A program made the position numbers and the translations under genes. A model generated the notes under the pieces. The model was not told the DNA's origin. It saw only the letters and a program-made list of their open reading frames with translations, and ran no database searches. A DNA stretch of 64,000 nucleotides from Kutzneria buriramensis (GTDB lineage: Bacteria; Actinomycetota; Actinomycetes; Mycobacteriales; Pseudonocardiaceae): the NCBI RefSeq assembly GCF_043575855.1, contig NZ_CP144375.1:2914001-2978000 (forward strand), in the 5' to 3' direction. Each line of letters begins with the position of its first letter. Position 1 is the first letter of the stretch. Below, piece after piece: positions 50,216-59,732 of this stretch.

Positions 50216-53200
50216 GTGGACGTGTGTGTGCTCGGTCCTGTCGAGGTCGTGCTGGCGGGGACCGCGGTGCCGCTCGGCGGGCCCAAACCGAGGACACTGC
50301 TGGCGCTGCTCGCCGTCCACGCCGGCACCGTGGTCACGACCGACCAGATCGTGGACGCGCTGTGGTGGGATAGCCCGCCCGCCAAGGTTCGCGCCTCGAT
50401 CCACACCCAGGTGTCGGCGTTGCGCCGCGTTGTCGGCCCGGACATCCTGGTACGCAAGGCAAGCGGCTATCTGCTGTGCACCGAGCGCGCCTCCGTAGAC
50501 CTCAGCCGGGCGCGCGAGTTGGCGGTGGCCGGGCGGGAACTGGCCGCGAGGGGGCAGCACGACGAGGCGCTCGCCCGACTGCGCACCGCCCTCACGTTGT
50601 GGCGCGGCGACACCGCGCTGGACGGCGCGACCGGCGACTGGGTCGACGTGGAACGCGCCCGGATCGCCGAATTCCGCCTGGACATCCAGGAGGCCCTGCT
50701 CGACGCGGCGCTGGCGACGGGCACCGACAGCATGCCCGTCGACGAGCTGACGGCGCTGGTCGAACGGAACCCGCTCCGGGAACGGCTGCGCGGCCAGCTG
50801 ATCCGCACCCTGGCGCTGCTCGGGCCGGCCCGCCGAGGCGCTGTCCTGCTACCAGGCCGGCAGCCAGGTGCTCGCGGACGAACTGGGCGTGGAGCCCGGC
50901 GCCGAGCTACAGGCGATCCGGCGGCAGGTGCTGTCCGGTCCGCCCGCGCCGGAGGTCGAGCCGGTCGCCGCCCCGGTCGTGCCGCGCCAACTGCCGGTGG
51001 ACATCGCGGATTTCACCGGACGGGCCGACGAGCTGGCCCGCATCGCGGCCAGCACGGCCCCGATCGTCGCGCTGGCGGGCAAACCCGGAGCCGGCAAGAG
51101 CGCCCTGGCCATCCACAGCGGACTGCGGCTGCGCGCCAGATTCGCCGACGGCGAGCTGTACGTCGATCTGCGCGGCAGCGACAGCACACCACGGCAGTCG
51201 ATCGAGGTGCTCGGCCAGTTCCTGCGCGCGCTCGGCGTCGGCGAGTCCGCCGTGCCGGACACACTGGACGAGCGCGCGGCGCTGTACCGCAGCCTGCTGG
51301 CCGACCGGACCTTGCTGGTGCTGCTGGACAACGCCGCCGACGAGCCGCAGGTGCGACCGCTGTTGCCGAGCGGGCCGAACTGCCTGTGCCTGATCACCAG
51401 CCGATCCCGACTGTCGGCGCTGGCCGGCGCCGACCACATCGACGTGCACACGCTGTCCGAACCGGACGCGCTCGACCTGCTGGCCCGGCTCGTGGGCGGC
51501 GGCCGAACCACCCGAGAATCCGAGCAGGCCGCCGAGATCGTGCGCCTGTGCGGGCGGCTGCCGCTGGCCGTGCGGGTGGCCGGCGCGCGGCTGGCGGCAC
51601 GGCCCGACTGGCCGCTGGCTCGGCTGGCCGAGCGGCTGGGTGAACAGCGGCGCGTGCTCAACGAGCTGCGCGTCGGCGACCTGGAGGTGCGCGGCAGCCT
51701 GAACCTCAGCTACCAGGCGCTGCCCGAGCGCGAACGGCTTGCGCTGCGCCGGCTGGGCTGGCTCGGCACACCGGACTTCTCGGTCTGGCTGCTCGCGGTG
51801 CTGACCGGCGCCACGGTCCCGGACGCGGAAGACATCGCCGAAAGCCTGGTCGATGCCCAGCTCGTGGACATCACCGCCAGGGACGGCGTGGGCGGTGGCA
51901 GGTATCGGTTGCACGACCTGACCAGGGTGTTCGCCTGGGAACGCGCCGAGGACGAGGAAGGCTCCGCAGATCTGGTCGCCGCCGTGGCGCAGGTGGCCGA
52001 GTGCGGCATGGGACTGGTGAATCACGCCTCGGGCGGGACTCCGGTGCGGTTGCTGAGCTCCGTCCTCTCCACCGGGTTCCGCCTCGACGTCAGCGACTAC
52101 GTGTCCGAGGCGCCGCCGCTGGCCTGGTTCGATGCCGAACAGGCGGCGCTGGTGCACGTCGTCGAACGAGCCAGCGAACTCCACCTCGCCGGCGTCGCCG
52201 CCCGCCTGGCCACCGCGCTGTGCTCGTCGTCGTTCGCCATCAGCAACCACTTCACGCAGTGGTGGCGCACGCACACCGCGGCACTGCAGGCCGCTCGCCG
52301 CGCTGATGACGTGGCCAGCCAGGGCCTGCTGTTGGTCGGATTGGGCTGGCTGCGTAGCGAGCAGGACCGGCTGGATGAGGCCATCGACTACTACGACCAG
52401 GCGCTCGCGGCATTCGAGCAGGTCCACGACGAGCGCGGCAGCATGGCCACCCAGCTCATGCTCAGCAGCGCGCAGCGCGAACTGGGCCGGCTCACAGCGG
52501 CGCTGCGGACCATCGAACAGGCATGGCCGGCGTTGATGACGGCGACCGACCCGGAGGCGATTCCCCGCGCGCATCACATCCGGGGCACGATTCTGACCGA
52601 ACTCGGCCGGCTGCCGGAGGCGCTGCGGTTCTGCGACCAGGCCGTCGCGGCGTATGACGCCATCGGCGATCTGCACGGGGTGGCGCTGGCCCTGCGGTCG
52701 ACGGGCATCGTTCACCGGGCAGCCGACCGGCTCGATCAGGCCGCCACGTGCTGCGAACGCGCGTTGGCCATACTGCGGCCCATCGACGATCACCTGATGA
52801 CGGCGTATGCCGTGCAGGCGTTGGCGAAAGTCCGGATCCGCCAGGGCACCGGATGGGACATGCGCGAATCGCTCACGCAGGCGCACCGCACCTGTCACGA
52901 CATGCAGGACGGCTTCGGTCAGGCACTGATGCTGCGCACGCTCGGCGAGCTCGAGCTGGCCGTCGGCCGACCCGCGAACGCCGTGGAGCATCTGGAGAAC
53001 TCGATGCGATGGTGGACCGCGCTGTCGCTGCCGCTGTGGCACGCCCGTTGCCAGCGCGACCTCGCGCATGCTCTGCGCGCGCTGGGTCGCGACGGCGAGG
53101 CCGACCTGGTGCACGCCGAGGCGATGGCGGTGTTCCTGCGCCACGAGAGCCGTGAGGCGCGGGAGGAACCCAAGGCCCGCAAGCCTTTCCCGGCGCCGCT

Positions 53201-53225
53201 GAGAGATTCTGCCCAGTTCCTGTGA
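50216..53225 (+). pseudogene. AfsR-like SARP-NB-ARC-TPR regulator, broken by a +1 frameshift
   Basis: The coding content is that of a large AfsR-type regulator: winged helix (VDVCVLGPVEVVLAG, PKPRTLLALLAVHAG), BTAD domain, NB-ARC ATPase (FTGRADELARIA, P-loop GKPGAGKSALA) and C-terminal TPR helices. The frame changes at 50822-50824, where CTGCTCGGGCCGGCCCGCC has one G more than needed; with two Gs it would read LLGRPAEALSCYQAG as in relatives. As written, the first frame gives about 200 correct residues, then unrelated sequence. The rest (50868-53225) is open but lacks the DNA-binding part. It may be a sequencing error, a phase-variable tract or true decay. GTG 50216 has GGAG 5 bases upstream. 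Confidence 0.8.
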
Positions 53226-53228
53226 GCC

Positions 53229-54674
53229 TCAGTCGCCGCGGAGTACCGAGGGTAGCTGCGTGCGGTCGGTGACGCCGAGTTTGGCGGTGGCGCGGTAGAG
53301 GTGGCCTTCGACGGTCCGAACGGAGACGAGCAGGCGGCTGGCGATGTCGCGGTTGGAGAGCCCGTCGGCGGCGAGGGTGACGATCTCGCGTTCGCGGGTG
53401 GTTAGCGGGAGGGGGTGAAGGGCGGCGAGGAGGGCAGGGGTGCGGGCGCCTTCGCAGAGGGCGGCGAGGCGAGTGGCGCGGGAGACGGCGGCCTGGGCGG
53501 GGCCGCGGCGGCCGGTGTGGGAGTGGGAAATGGCGGATTGGGCGGCGGCGTCGGCGGCGGCTAGCAGGTCGCCGAACTGTTCGTACGAAACGGAGGCGGC
53601 GTGGAGGGCCTCGGCGTCGTCGGCGGCTAGGGCGGCGGCGTGGGAGGCGGCGGCCTGGACGCGGGGGCCGCAGACGTGAGGGCCGCCGACTTGGGAGGAG
53701 AGGACGAGCAGGCGCTCGGCTACGGTGCGGTCGCCCAGGCGGGCGGCGGACTGGAGGGCGAGGACCTCGATGGCGTGCTGGCCGTTGAGGGCGGCGCGGT
53801 TGGCGGCCGCACGGGCGTGGGTGATGGCCTGGCTGACGGAGCCTTCGGCGGCGGCGAGGGCGGCGCGGGCCAGGGAGGCTTCGGGGTGGAGGAACTCCCA
53901 GCCGGGATGGTGGATGTCGCCGAGACGGGACAAGGCCTCACGGGCGGCGGGGACGTCGCCGGCGGAGGCATGGGCGCTGACGAGGGCGACGAGGCAGAGC
54001 TCCTCGAAGCCGGAGGTGTCGAAGGGCGACAAGCCCGTCCGGGCCTCGCGCAGCTCACGGATGGCGGTCCGGAGGCGGCCGGTGGCGAGCGCGGCGCGGC
54101 CGGCGAGAACGGTGCCGTAAAGCTGAGGCGCACCAGGGATGTCGGCGCCGCGACGGCGTAGCTCCCCGGCTACCTGGGTGGCCTCCGGAAGGTAACCGGC
54201 GAGTTGGAGCGCGAGGGTGTGCCAGAAGCCGAGTCCGAAGGACGGCACGGCTGCGTCGGCGGAGGCTCCTACGGCGTAGGCACGGGCGGCGGCATCGCCG
54301 ATCTGGTCGGCAAGGCCTTGCACACCGAGCCCGCCGACGAGACCGAAGCTGGCCATGACAAAGGCGGGCGGGGGCAGCACACCGGAACCGAGGGCCTCGG
54401 TGGCGCGCTGGACGGCCAGCGCCGGCCGTCCGAGATGGACGTAGAAAGCGGCGCGCAACCCGGTCAGCAGAGCGCGAAGGTTGTCGTCGGTGATCGCGGC
54501 GTCGGCCTCGTCCAAGGCGGCCAGCGCCTCCTCGGGCCGCTGGGTGGTGTAGAAAAGGTTGGCAGCACGGGGAAATCCCGCCCGGACGCGGTCGAGGTCG
54601 CACGCCGCCGTGGACCGTTGGCATACCGGGCTCCTCCGCGACAAGGCGGGCCGCAACGCCGTCACGTACGGCAC
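53229..54674 (-). CDS. LuxR-family regulator lacking the N-terminal ATPase half
   Basis: A 481-residue protein with TPR-like helices over most of its length (for example AANLFYTTQRPEEALAALDEADAAI split after EEALAALD) and a C-terminal LuxR helix-turn-helix (LTTREREIVTLAADGLSNRDIASRLLVSVRTVEGHLYRATAKLG, given here only as LTTREREIV and VRTVEGHLYRAT). This is the second half of a LAL-type regulator, which normally has a P-loop ATPase domain of about 400 residues before the TPRs. Here the similarity begins in mid-domain near 54590, and the first 30 or so residues look random. It is probably a truncated gene, though the DNA-binding part is complete. It ends 3 bases from the AfsR-like gene. Confidence 0.75.
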   Translation of the reverse strand: MPYVTALRPALSRRSPVCQRSTAACDLDRVRAGFPRAANLFYTTQRPEEALAALDEADAAITDDNLRALLTGLRAAFYVHLGRPALAVQRATEALGSGVLPPPAFVMASFGLVGGLGVQGLADQIGDAAARAYAVGASADAAVPSFGLGFWHTLALQLAGYLPEATQVAGELRRRGADIPGAPQLYGTVLAGRAALATGRLRTAIRELREARTGLSPFDTSGFEELCLVALVSAHASAGDVPAAREALSRLGDIHHPGWEFLHPEASLARAALAAAEGSVSQAITHARAAANRAALNGQHAIEVLALQSAARLGDRTVAERLLVLSSQVGGPHVCGPRVQAAASHAAALAADDAEALHAASVSYEQFGDLLAAADAAAQSAISHSHTGRRGPAQAAVSRATRLAALCEGARTPALLAALHPLPLTTREREIVTLAADGLSNRDIASRLLVSVRTVEGHLYRATAKLGVTDRTQLPSVLRGD

Positions 54675-54825
54675 CAGCCGGCCGTCCGCACTCGAGTCGG
54701 CGCTCGGCGTTCAAGCCGACGCCGGCGACACGTGGCGGTACGCGATCGCCAGGGCGCAGGGCTGGTTCGCCGGCGACATGGAGTGGGTGTGGTGGCACGT
54801 GCTACCGATTGGGGACGAGACATGA
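54625..54825 (+). pseudogene. C-terminal fragment of an unidentified gene
   Basis: From about 54625 the plus strand encodes LLRDKAGRNAVTYGTSRPSA, then DTWRYAIARAQGWFAGDMEW and VWWHVLPIGDET, ending at TGA 54825. The stop overlaps the next ATG (ATGA), as for a coupled operon gene. Upstream of about 54600 the same frame reads through antisense of the LuxR gene, so the gene has lost its front. I do not recognise the family. Confidence 0.45.
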
Positions 54826-55795
54826 GTGGCGAATTCGGCTCCGGGGCCGCCGACAAGGCGAAGACACCGAAGCCGCCCGACAAGCCGCCGGTGCCGCCGG
54901 ACGCACAGAAGTCGCAGCACGACGCGACACGTCCCGCCAACCAGACCGCGCAGCCGGACGGCAAGGGAGGAAAGGACAATCACGCCCCGACCGGGCCACC
55001 GGGCGGCAAGCCCCCGGAGGTCGGAGGACCCAAGGGCGACACGGGATCCCACCAGTCCGGCGACACGCATCGGTCGGGCGACGGACCCGTCAAGATCAAC
55101 GAGGTGCCCGGCCCCAAGACCGCGGACGGTCCGCGCCACGGTGGCGACCAGCCGCCGGGCCCGCGCCTGTCGACCAACTTCGCCGAGTGGAAGGCGCAGT
55201 TCGAGGCCCGTTCGACCCCGCACCCGGAAACCGCGATGGTGCCCGCTACCGATATCAAGCACCGGGTGGATCTGCCACCCATCGGATTCACCCACACGCT
55301 GGACCTCGACAAGAACTACCGCGACAACAACGGCAATCTCGACTGGACCAAGGTGCGGGCGGCACTCACCCGCATCGTGAAGACGGACGTCGGCTTCGCG
55401 CAGCCGGAGCACCGGCGACCGGGCCATCCGCCGCCCGGCGGGTACGGGAGTCGAGAGCTGCGCGTCCAGCCGGTGGACATCAAGCTGCATCTCGTGGACA
55501 CGAAGTCGGACACCGAGGTCGTGCAGGTGCGGGCGGCGTTCCGGGAGGTGGCCAAGGCGGCCACGAAATGGGACGTGCGCACCCATGTCGACGGCCCGCA
55601 TCCGCCTCGGCCCGATCCCCCGGGTCCGAAGACCCGGCCGGAGCCCGGGCCCGGCCCGCGCATCCCCCGCCCGGCACGGACCATCCACAGCCCCGGCGCG
55701 AGCACGTGGAGATTCACCAGCCGGGCCAGGCGCCGCGGCAGGTGCCGCCGGTGCGGCAGATGCCGCCCGTGCAGCCGCATCCCCCGTGGAGGTGA
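54822..55795 (+). CDS. Proline-rich protein of unknown function, probable frameshift near its end
   Basis: From ATG 54822 (MSGEFGSGAADKAKTPKPPD) the protein begins with a low-complexity Pro/Gly/Lys region of about 110 residues, followed by a globular-looking part (HRVDLPPIGFTHTLDLDKNY, RELRVQPVDIKLHLVDTKSD). From about 55640 the frame turns into improbable Arg/Cys-rich sequence, while the frame two bases on gives a sensible Pro-rich tail, VPPVRQMPPVQPHPPWR, with TGA at 55793-55795, 5 bases before the next gene. One base appears to be missing in the GGGCCCGGCCCGCGC tract. No family is recognised; such Pro-rich proteins are common in WXG100 loci. Confidence 0.55.
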
Positions 55796-55800
55796 TCGTC

Positions 55801-56811
55801 GTGAACGAATTCGGGCCGTTGCCGCCGGACTTCAAGGTGCTGCCGGCGGCGAAGGAGGTGTCGCCGGAGATCGCCGAGTGGCGGACGAAGTTCGGCCTGG
55901 ACATCCGGCCGGCGGCGGCCGAGCATCCGGCGCCGCGTCCCGCCGCGAACGACCACCGGACGGCGACGGAACGCGCGCTGGACACCAAGCTGCCGATCGG
56001 GACCGTGAACCGGGAGGCGTTCGAGCGGTCGCCGGTCCGCGAATACGAGAAGTTCCTTGTGCAGCAGGGGTTCCCGGCCAAGCAGATGGACGCGCTCCGG
56101 GCGCAGCTGCGGCACGACCCGGATCTGTGCAACGGCCCCGGCGGCACGAAGGCCGACCGGGAGCTGCTGCACGACTTCGCGCGGGTAGGCACCGTACCGT
56201 TCGAACGGTACGTCATGCCCAAGACTGCGGAGGTCGACGCGCTCGTGCACAAGGCGGTCGGCAAGCAGCCGGGCGAGTACGTCTCGCAGGACGACCTGGA
56301 CGGTCTGCTGAAGACGATCGCCGACAACCCGAACGTGTTGCTGCGCAAGGGGTTGAGCGACGCCGAGGTGAATCGCGTCCGCGGCTATCCGGTACGCGAC
56401 ACCGGGCGGGTGCCGCGCGCCGACGTCGTCAACCCGGTCTACACCAGCGACGGATTCGAGAACGCGAACGCCGACGACGCGGTCTGGCACGACCGGATGC
56501 GCATGATCAAGGCGACCGGCGAATCCCCGCTGAGCACGGGTGTGGCGCGCTGGACGAAGGCCGACCTGGAGCATGTCGAACATGTCGGCGAACTCGCCCA
56601 GACCGTCTACGAGGCGCTGCACCTGTTCCAGGAGGCGAATGAGAAGGCGCGCGAGGGAATCGCCACCGCCGAACGGCCGGCGAGGAAGTACGTCGGCGCG
56701 GCCCCGGCTGACACCGGGGCCGCCGCTCACTCCGCCAGGCTGCCCGACCGACTCGGGTACTCCTGCTTCTCCACCATCTTCTCGGCGCTCTCGTTGGCCT
56801 CTTCGGTGTGA
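55801..56811 (+). CDS. Unknown protein of the WXG locus, C-terminus runs into the convergent gene
   Basis: From GTG 55801 (VNEFGPLPPDFKVLPAAKEV) a 336-residue protein with no recognised domain. The middle part (REYEKFLVQQGFPAKQMDAL, KADRELLHDFARVGTVPFER, RVPRADVVNPVYTSDGFENA) looks globular and charged. The last 35 or so residues (from about YVGAAPADTG) are antisense to the terminator hairpin at 56698 and the end of the convergent gene, and have low-quality composition, so the original stop has probably been lost. It may encode an effector or structural partner of the WXG-type proteins; this is only suggested by location. Confidence 0.6.
   Translation: MNEFGPLPPDFKVLPAAKEVSPEIAEWRTKFGLDIRPAAAEHPAPRPAANDHRTATERALDTKLPIGTVNREAFERSPVREYEKFLVQQGFPAKQMDALRAQLRHDPDLCNGPGGTKADRELLHDFARVGTVPFERYVMPKTAEVDALVHKAVGKQPGEYVSQDDLDGLLKTIADNPNVLLRKGLSDAEVNRVRGYPVRDTGRVPRADVVNPVYTSDGFENANADDAVWHDRMRMIKATGESPLSTGVARWTKADLEHVEHVGELAQTVYEALHLFQEANEKAREGIATAERPARKYVGAAPADTGAAAHSARLPDRLGYSCFSTIFSALSLASSV
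56698..56723. terminator. 10-bp perfect hairpin after the WXG-type gene
   Basis: Arms GCGGCCCCGG (56698-56707) and CCGGGGCCGC (56714-56723) with a 6-base loop, 3 bases beyond the stop at 56727. It lies inside the 3' part of the convergent plus-strand reading frame. Confidence 0.7.
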
Positions 56812-57863
56812 TCCTTGGCCTCGTGGCTCTGCCGGCCCGCCTCGGTCAGCCCGGCCGGGAACTTGTCGCCGTCCTCGCCGGTGGTGAACTGCTCCCTGAG
56901 CCCGTCCTTGATGGTGTCCTTGGCGAAGTCGCCGAGGGACTGCCCCTCGTCGACCGACTTCACGACGCTCTCGCCGGCCTTGCCGCGGATGAACTTGTTG
57001 GCGTCCTTGCCGAACTGCTCGCCGGCCTCCTTCCACGCCGGCTTGGCCGCCTTGACCTTGCCGGCGAGCTGGCCGGCGTCCTTGGCGAAGGACTTCATCT
57101 TCAGCGCCAGCGACTCGATGGCATGGCCGAGCTTGCCGAACTTGTTGGCCAGCTGCGCGAGATCGTTGAGGACCTTGGAGATCCGCGACGCGCACTTGCC
57201 GGCGACGATGCTGCCCTCGGCGACCGCGTCGGCGATGAACGCGGCGATGGTGCCGCCGAACGTGCACCAGGACGCGGCCAGCGCGATGATGGCCCGCTCG
57301 ATCATCTTGCCGATGAAGGTGGAGACCAGGTCGCGGATGATGCCCCGCTCGGTGCCGACGAGCACGCCGCCGAGCGTGATGCCGCCGGCCGCGCCGTCGG
57401 CGGCCTCGGAGAACGCGGACAGCGCCTCGGCCAGTTCCTTGCCCTTGGCCCGGTAGCTCTCGGCGGCGCCGCTCTTCCACTGTGGAATGTCGGACTCGAT
57501 GGACTTCAGGTAGTCCTCGCCGATCTTCTTCATCTCGGCGCCGATGTTGGTCCAGGTGGCGGCCTGGGCGGCGATCTCGCCCGGGTTGCCGGCCAGCAGG
57601 TCCAGCGGCTTGCGCAGGAACTCCACGTGCTCGATCAGCCAGCCGATGCCGGCCGACAGCAGCGAGCCGAGCGGGTCCTCGACGAAGCCGAGGGTGTCCA
57701 GCGCGGACGCCGCGCCGTCCATCGCCATGCCGAGCGCGTCGCCTCCTGCCACGTCCTTGGCCGTGTTGGCGACGTCGGAGAAGATCCCGGAGCCGTCGAA
57801 GCCGGAGGTGGGGCTCTCGGCCGGGGCCTCGCCCTTGAGGTCGGGCATCGTCTCGGTCGCCAT
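56727..57863 (-). CDS. Large WXG100-like/type VII secretion-associated protein
   Basis: A 378-residue helical protein. Around residues 95-165 it has two helices joined by IPQWKSGAAESYRAKG, a W-x-G turn as in WXG100 proteins, preceded by NPGEIAAQAATWTNIGAEM. Hydrophobic stretches at about 165-230 (GGITLGGVLVG, AIIALAASWCTFGGTIAAFIAD) could be membrane-active. The C-terminal 60 residues are acidic and charged (SHEAKDHTEEANESAEKMV). A partial copy lies at 48054. The ATG overlaps the stop of the small gene before it (TGATG). Such proteins are type VII secretion substrates or toxin carriers in actinobacteria. No toxin motif is visible. Confidence 0.75.
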   Translation of the reverse strand: MATETMPDLKGEAPAESPTSGFDGSGIFSDVANTAKDVAGGDALGMAMDGAASALDTLGFVEDPLGSLLSAGIGWLIEHVEFLRKPLDLLAGNPGEIAAQAATWTNIGAEMKKIGEDYLKSIESDIPQWKSGAAESYRAKGKELAEALSAFSEAADGAAGGITLGGVLVGTERGIIRDLVSTFIGKMIERAIIALAASWCTFGGTIAAFIADAVAEGSIVAGKCASRISKVLNDLAQLANKFGKLGHAIESLALKMKSFAKDAGQLAGKVKAAKPAWKEAGEQFGKDANKFIRGKAGESVVKSVDEGQSLGDFAKDTIKDGLREQFTTGEDGDKFPAGLTEAGRQSHEAKDHTEEANESAEKMVEKQEYPSRSGSLAE

Positions 57864-58174
57864 CACATGCCCCCTTCGATGCCGCCGAACAGGTCGGCGT
57901 TGTCGCTGTCGGTCTGCTCGTAGAGGTCGGCGGTGGCGTCCAGGTTCTTGCTGACGTCCCGCACCGCCTCGACGGCCGAGTCCAGGTTCGCGGCCTGCTG
58001 CTGCGAGTTCGGCTTGATGAAGGCGGCGAACGCCTGCCCGATCACGCCGAACGTGTCGATGCCGAAATCGATGCCCTTGGCGGTCTGCGCGCAGTTGGCG
58101 ACCTGGTCGGCGAGCGCGTCCACGTTCTTGGCGTGAGCGTGCAGTTCGGACACTTCGACTTGGATGTCAGACAC
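57863..58174 (-). CDS. EspC-like small helical protein (type VII secretion target family)
   Basis: A 103-residue protein starting at GTG 58174 (VSDIQVEVSELHAHAKNVDAL). Two long helices and an FGVIGQAFAAF turn near residue 45 match the EspC/ESX-1 target family found beside WXG100-like genes. It should form a helical hairpin and may pair with the large neighbour for export. It overlaps the genes on the 3' side (TGATG). Confidence 0.75.
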   Translation of the reverse strand: MSDIQVEVSELHAHAKNVDALADQVANCAQTAKGIDFGIDTFGVIGQAFAAFIKPNSQQQAANLDSAVEAVRDVSKNLDATADLYEQTDSDNADLFGGIEGGM

Positions 58175-58180
58175 GTGCGC

Positions 58181-58669
58181 TCACCTCAGGATCGGACCGT
58201 TGTCGTCGTTGTCGTCGTCCCAGGCCGGCCGGGACGGTCGCGCCGGCCGCTGCGGCGGCTGCTGCTGTTGCTGCGGCTGGCCCCACTGCGGCGGCTCGTC
58301 CTGGGACGCCTGGTCCTGCGCCTGCGGCTCCTCGGCCGGCGGGATCTGGCTCTCCAGGAAGGACATCGCCTCGCTGTCGCCGATCAGCGGCTTGACCGCC
58401 TGCGCCATCTGCTCGGCGACCTTGCGGTGCGCCTCGCGCGAGGTGCGCAGGATGAGCTGCGCGAGCTGAGTCGAGGTCATGTTGTCGGCCTTCGGCGACA
58501 GCTGGAGGTCCTGGAGCGCGCCGGTCGGGCCGACGGTCGCCAGCACCGTGCCGTCGGCGCTGCGCGCCGAGCCGGTCGCCGCGTTGACCTGTTCCTTGAC
58601 CTGCTCGGCGCGGGCGAGGCGGCTCTGGACGTCCTGCTGGTACTCCCGCAGCCACGCGTTCGCGTCCAC
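58181..58669 (-). CDS. YbaB/EbfC-family protein with Pro/Gln-rich tail
   Basis: A 162-residue protein. Residues 1-100 follow the YbaB pattern (LARAEQVKEQVNAATGSARS, GALQDLQLSPKADNM, REAHRKVAEQMAQA). The tail is rich in Pro and Gln (QPQQQQQPPQRPARPSRP). In WXG100 loci such proteins are regularly the first gene and may act as chaperone or DNA-binding partner. GTG 58669 is the start; the larger frame upstream extends through the promoter region and is rejected. Confidence 0.75.
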   Translation of the reverse strand: MDANAWLREYQQDVQSRLARAEQVKEQVNAATGSARSADGTVLATVGPTGALQDLQLSPKADNMTSTQLAQLILRTSREAHRKVAEQMAQAVKPLIGDSEAMSFLESQIPPAEEPQAQDQASQDEPPQWGQPQQQQQPPQRPARPSRPAWDDDNDDNGPILR

Positions 58670-58861
58670 CCATCCCCCTTTCGTGTCCGGAATGCCGAAT
58701 CGGCGATCTGGTCGGCTCAGACCACGCCGGGCCCCGGTCGGTTCCCGTATTTGCGAAAATTCATGGGTCCATTGCTTCAGGGCCGCGACCCTACCCGTCG
58801 TCCGGCGGGACGGCCCGGCCACCCGATACGGTGAGCGGGCGTCCCCGACCGAGGAGTCAGC

Positions 58862-59710
58862 ATGTGGTGGGTTTCCAAGCCGCCGGCCCCGATCTCGCCG
58901 CAGGCGCGGGTCGCGCTGTCCGGGCGGTGGGCCACCGCGAGCGCGCTGCTGTCCCTCGCGTTGATCGTCATCCCTTTTGTCCTGGCCGTCGGCGCCACCT
59001 GCCTGCTGGTGCGCGACACCGCCGCCCACGGTCTACAAGGGACGGCGTTCATCGCCGTGCTGGGCGCGTGGGTCCCGGTCGTGGTGCTGCACCGCTCGCT
59101 CGCCCGACAGGGCCTGACCAACCCGTCGGCCTGGCTCATCATGGCGCTGATGGCCTGCACGGCGCAGGTCTTCCTCGGCCTGAGCCCGGTGGTGGTGGCC
59201 CAGCCGAGTTCGATCTCGATCCCAGTCTATCTCGCCGGGTTCGCCCTGGACGCCGTGGCGGTACTGTTCGCGGGCATCGCCAGGTCGGCGCTGGTGAGCG
59301 GAAACCCCACGGACCTGGCGGAGACGCCGTTCACGGTGGTCTGGAAGCTGCGGTCACGTCCCAGGGGGACGGTGGAGGTGCAGAAGGACGTGCTGCGCTG
59401 GCGAGTCAGCACCGCCGTGTCCAACAACAGCGCTGCGGCGGCGAGTGGTCGGCTCCCGCTGGGCGGCCTGACCATCGTCCCTTCGTCGATCACGTCAGCG
59501 GTGCAGTGGACCACGGCGACATCGCGAACGAGGCAGATCGCCGCGACCACCACCCCGGGGCCGGCGGTTGTCCTGCGCACCGCCGACGGTGATCAACAAT
59601 TGCCGTTGGACAAATCGGATGAACTCGCCGATTTCTTCCAGCGGCGAGTCGCCTTCTACGGCCAGGCCGCGCCGGAACTGCTTTCCCCGAATCCCGATCG
59701 GAAGAAGTGA
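58862..59710 (+). CDS. Four-helix membrane protein with soluble C-terminal domain
   Basis: A 282-residue protein from ATG 58862 (MWWVSKPPAPISPQARVALS). It has four hydrophobic helices in residues 20-150 (ALLSLALIVIPFVLAVGATC, FIAVLGAWVPVVVLH, LIMALMACTAQVFLGLSP, PVYLAGFALDAVAVLFAGIA) and then about 130 soluble residues. No family is recognised. It is divergent from the YbaB-like gene and sits 22 bases before a second membrane gene. These genes may belong to the type VII locus. Confidence 0.7.
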   Translation: MWWVSKPPAPISPQARVALSGRWATASALLSLALIVIPFVLAVGATCLLVRDTAAHGLQGTAFIAVLGAWVPVVVLHRSLARQGLTNPSAWLIMALMACTAQVFLGLSPVVVAQPSSISIPVYLAGFALDAVAVLFAGIARSALVSGNPTDLAETPFTVVWKLRSRPRGTVEVQKDVLRWRVSTAVSNNSAAAASGRLPLGGLTIVPSSITSAVQWTTATSRTRQIAATTTPGPAVVLRTADGDQQLPLDKSDELADFFQRRVAFYGQAAPELLSPNPDRKK

Positions 59711-59732
59711 CCCCGCCCCTAGGGTGACAGGC

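Noticed and set aside
13400..54365. Repeated use of the rare Phe codon TTT followed by GTC or GTG (for example near 13405, 29290, 32430, 46070, 54358)
   Set aside because: It occurs on both strands and in varied contexts; a simple codon-pair preference explains it, and no position pattern was seen.
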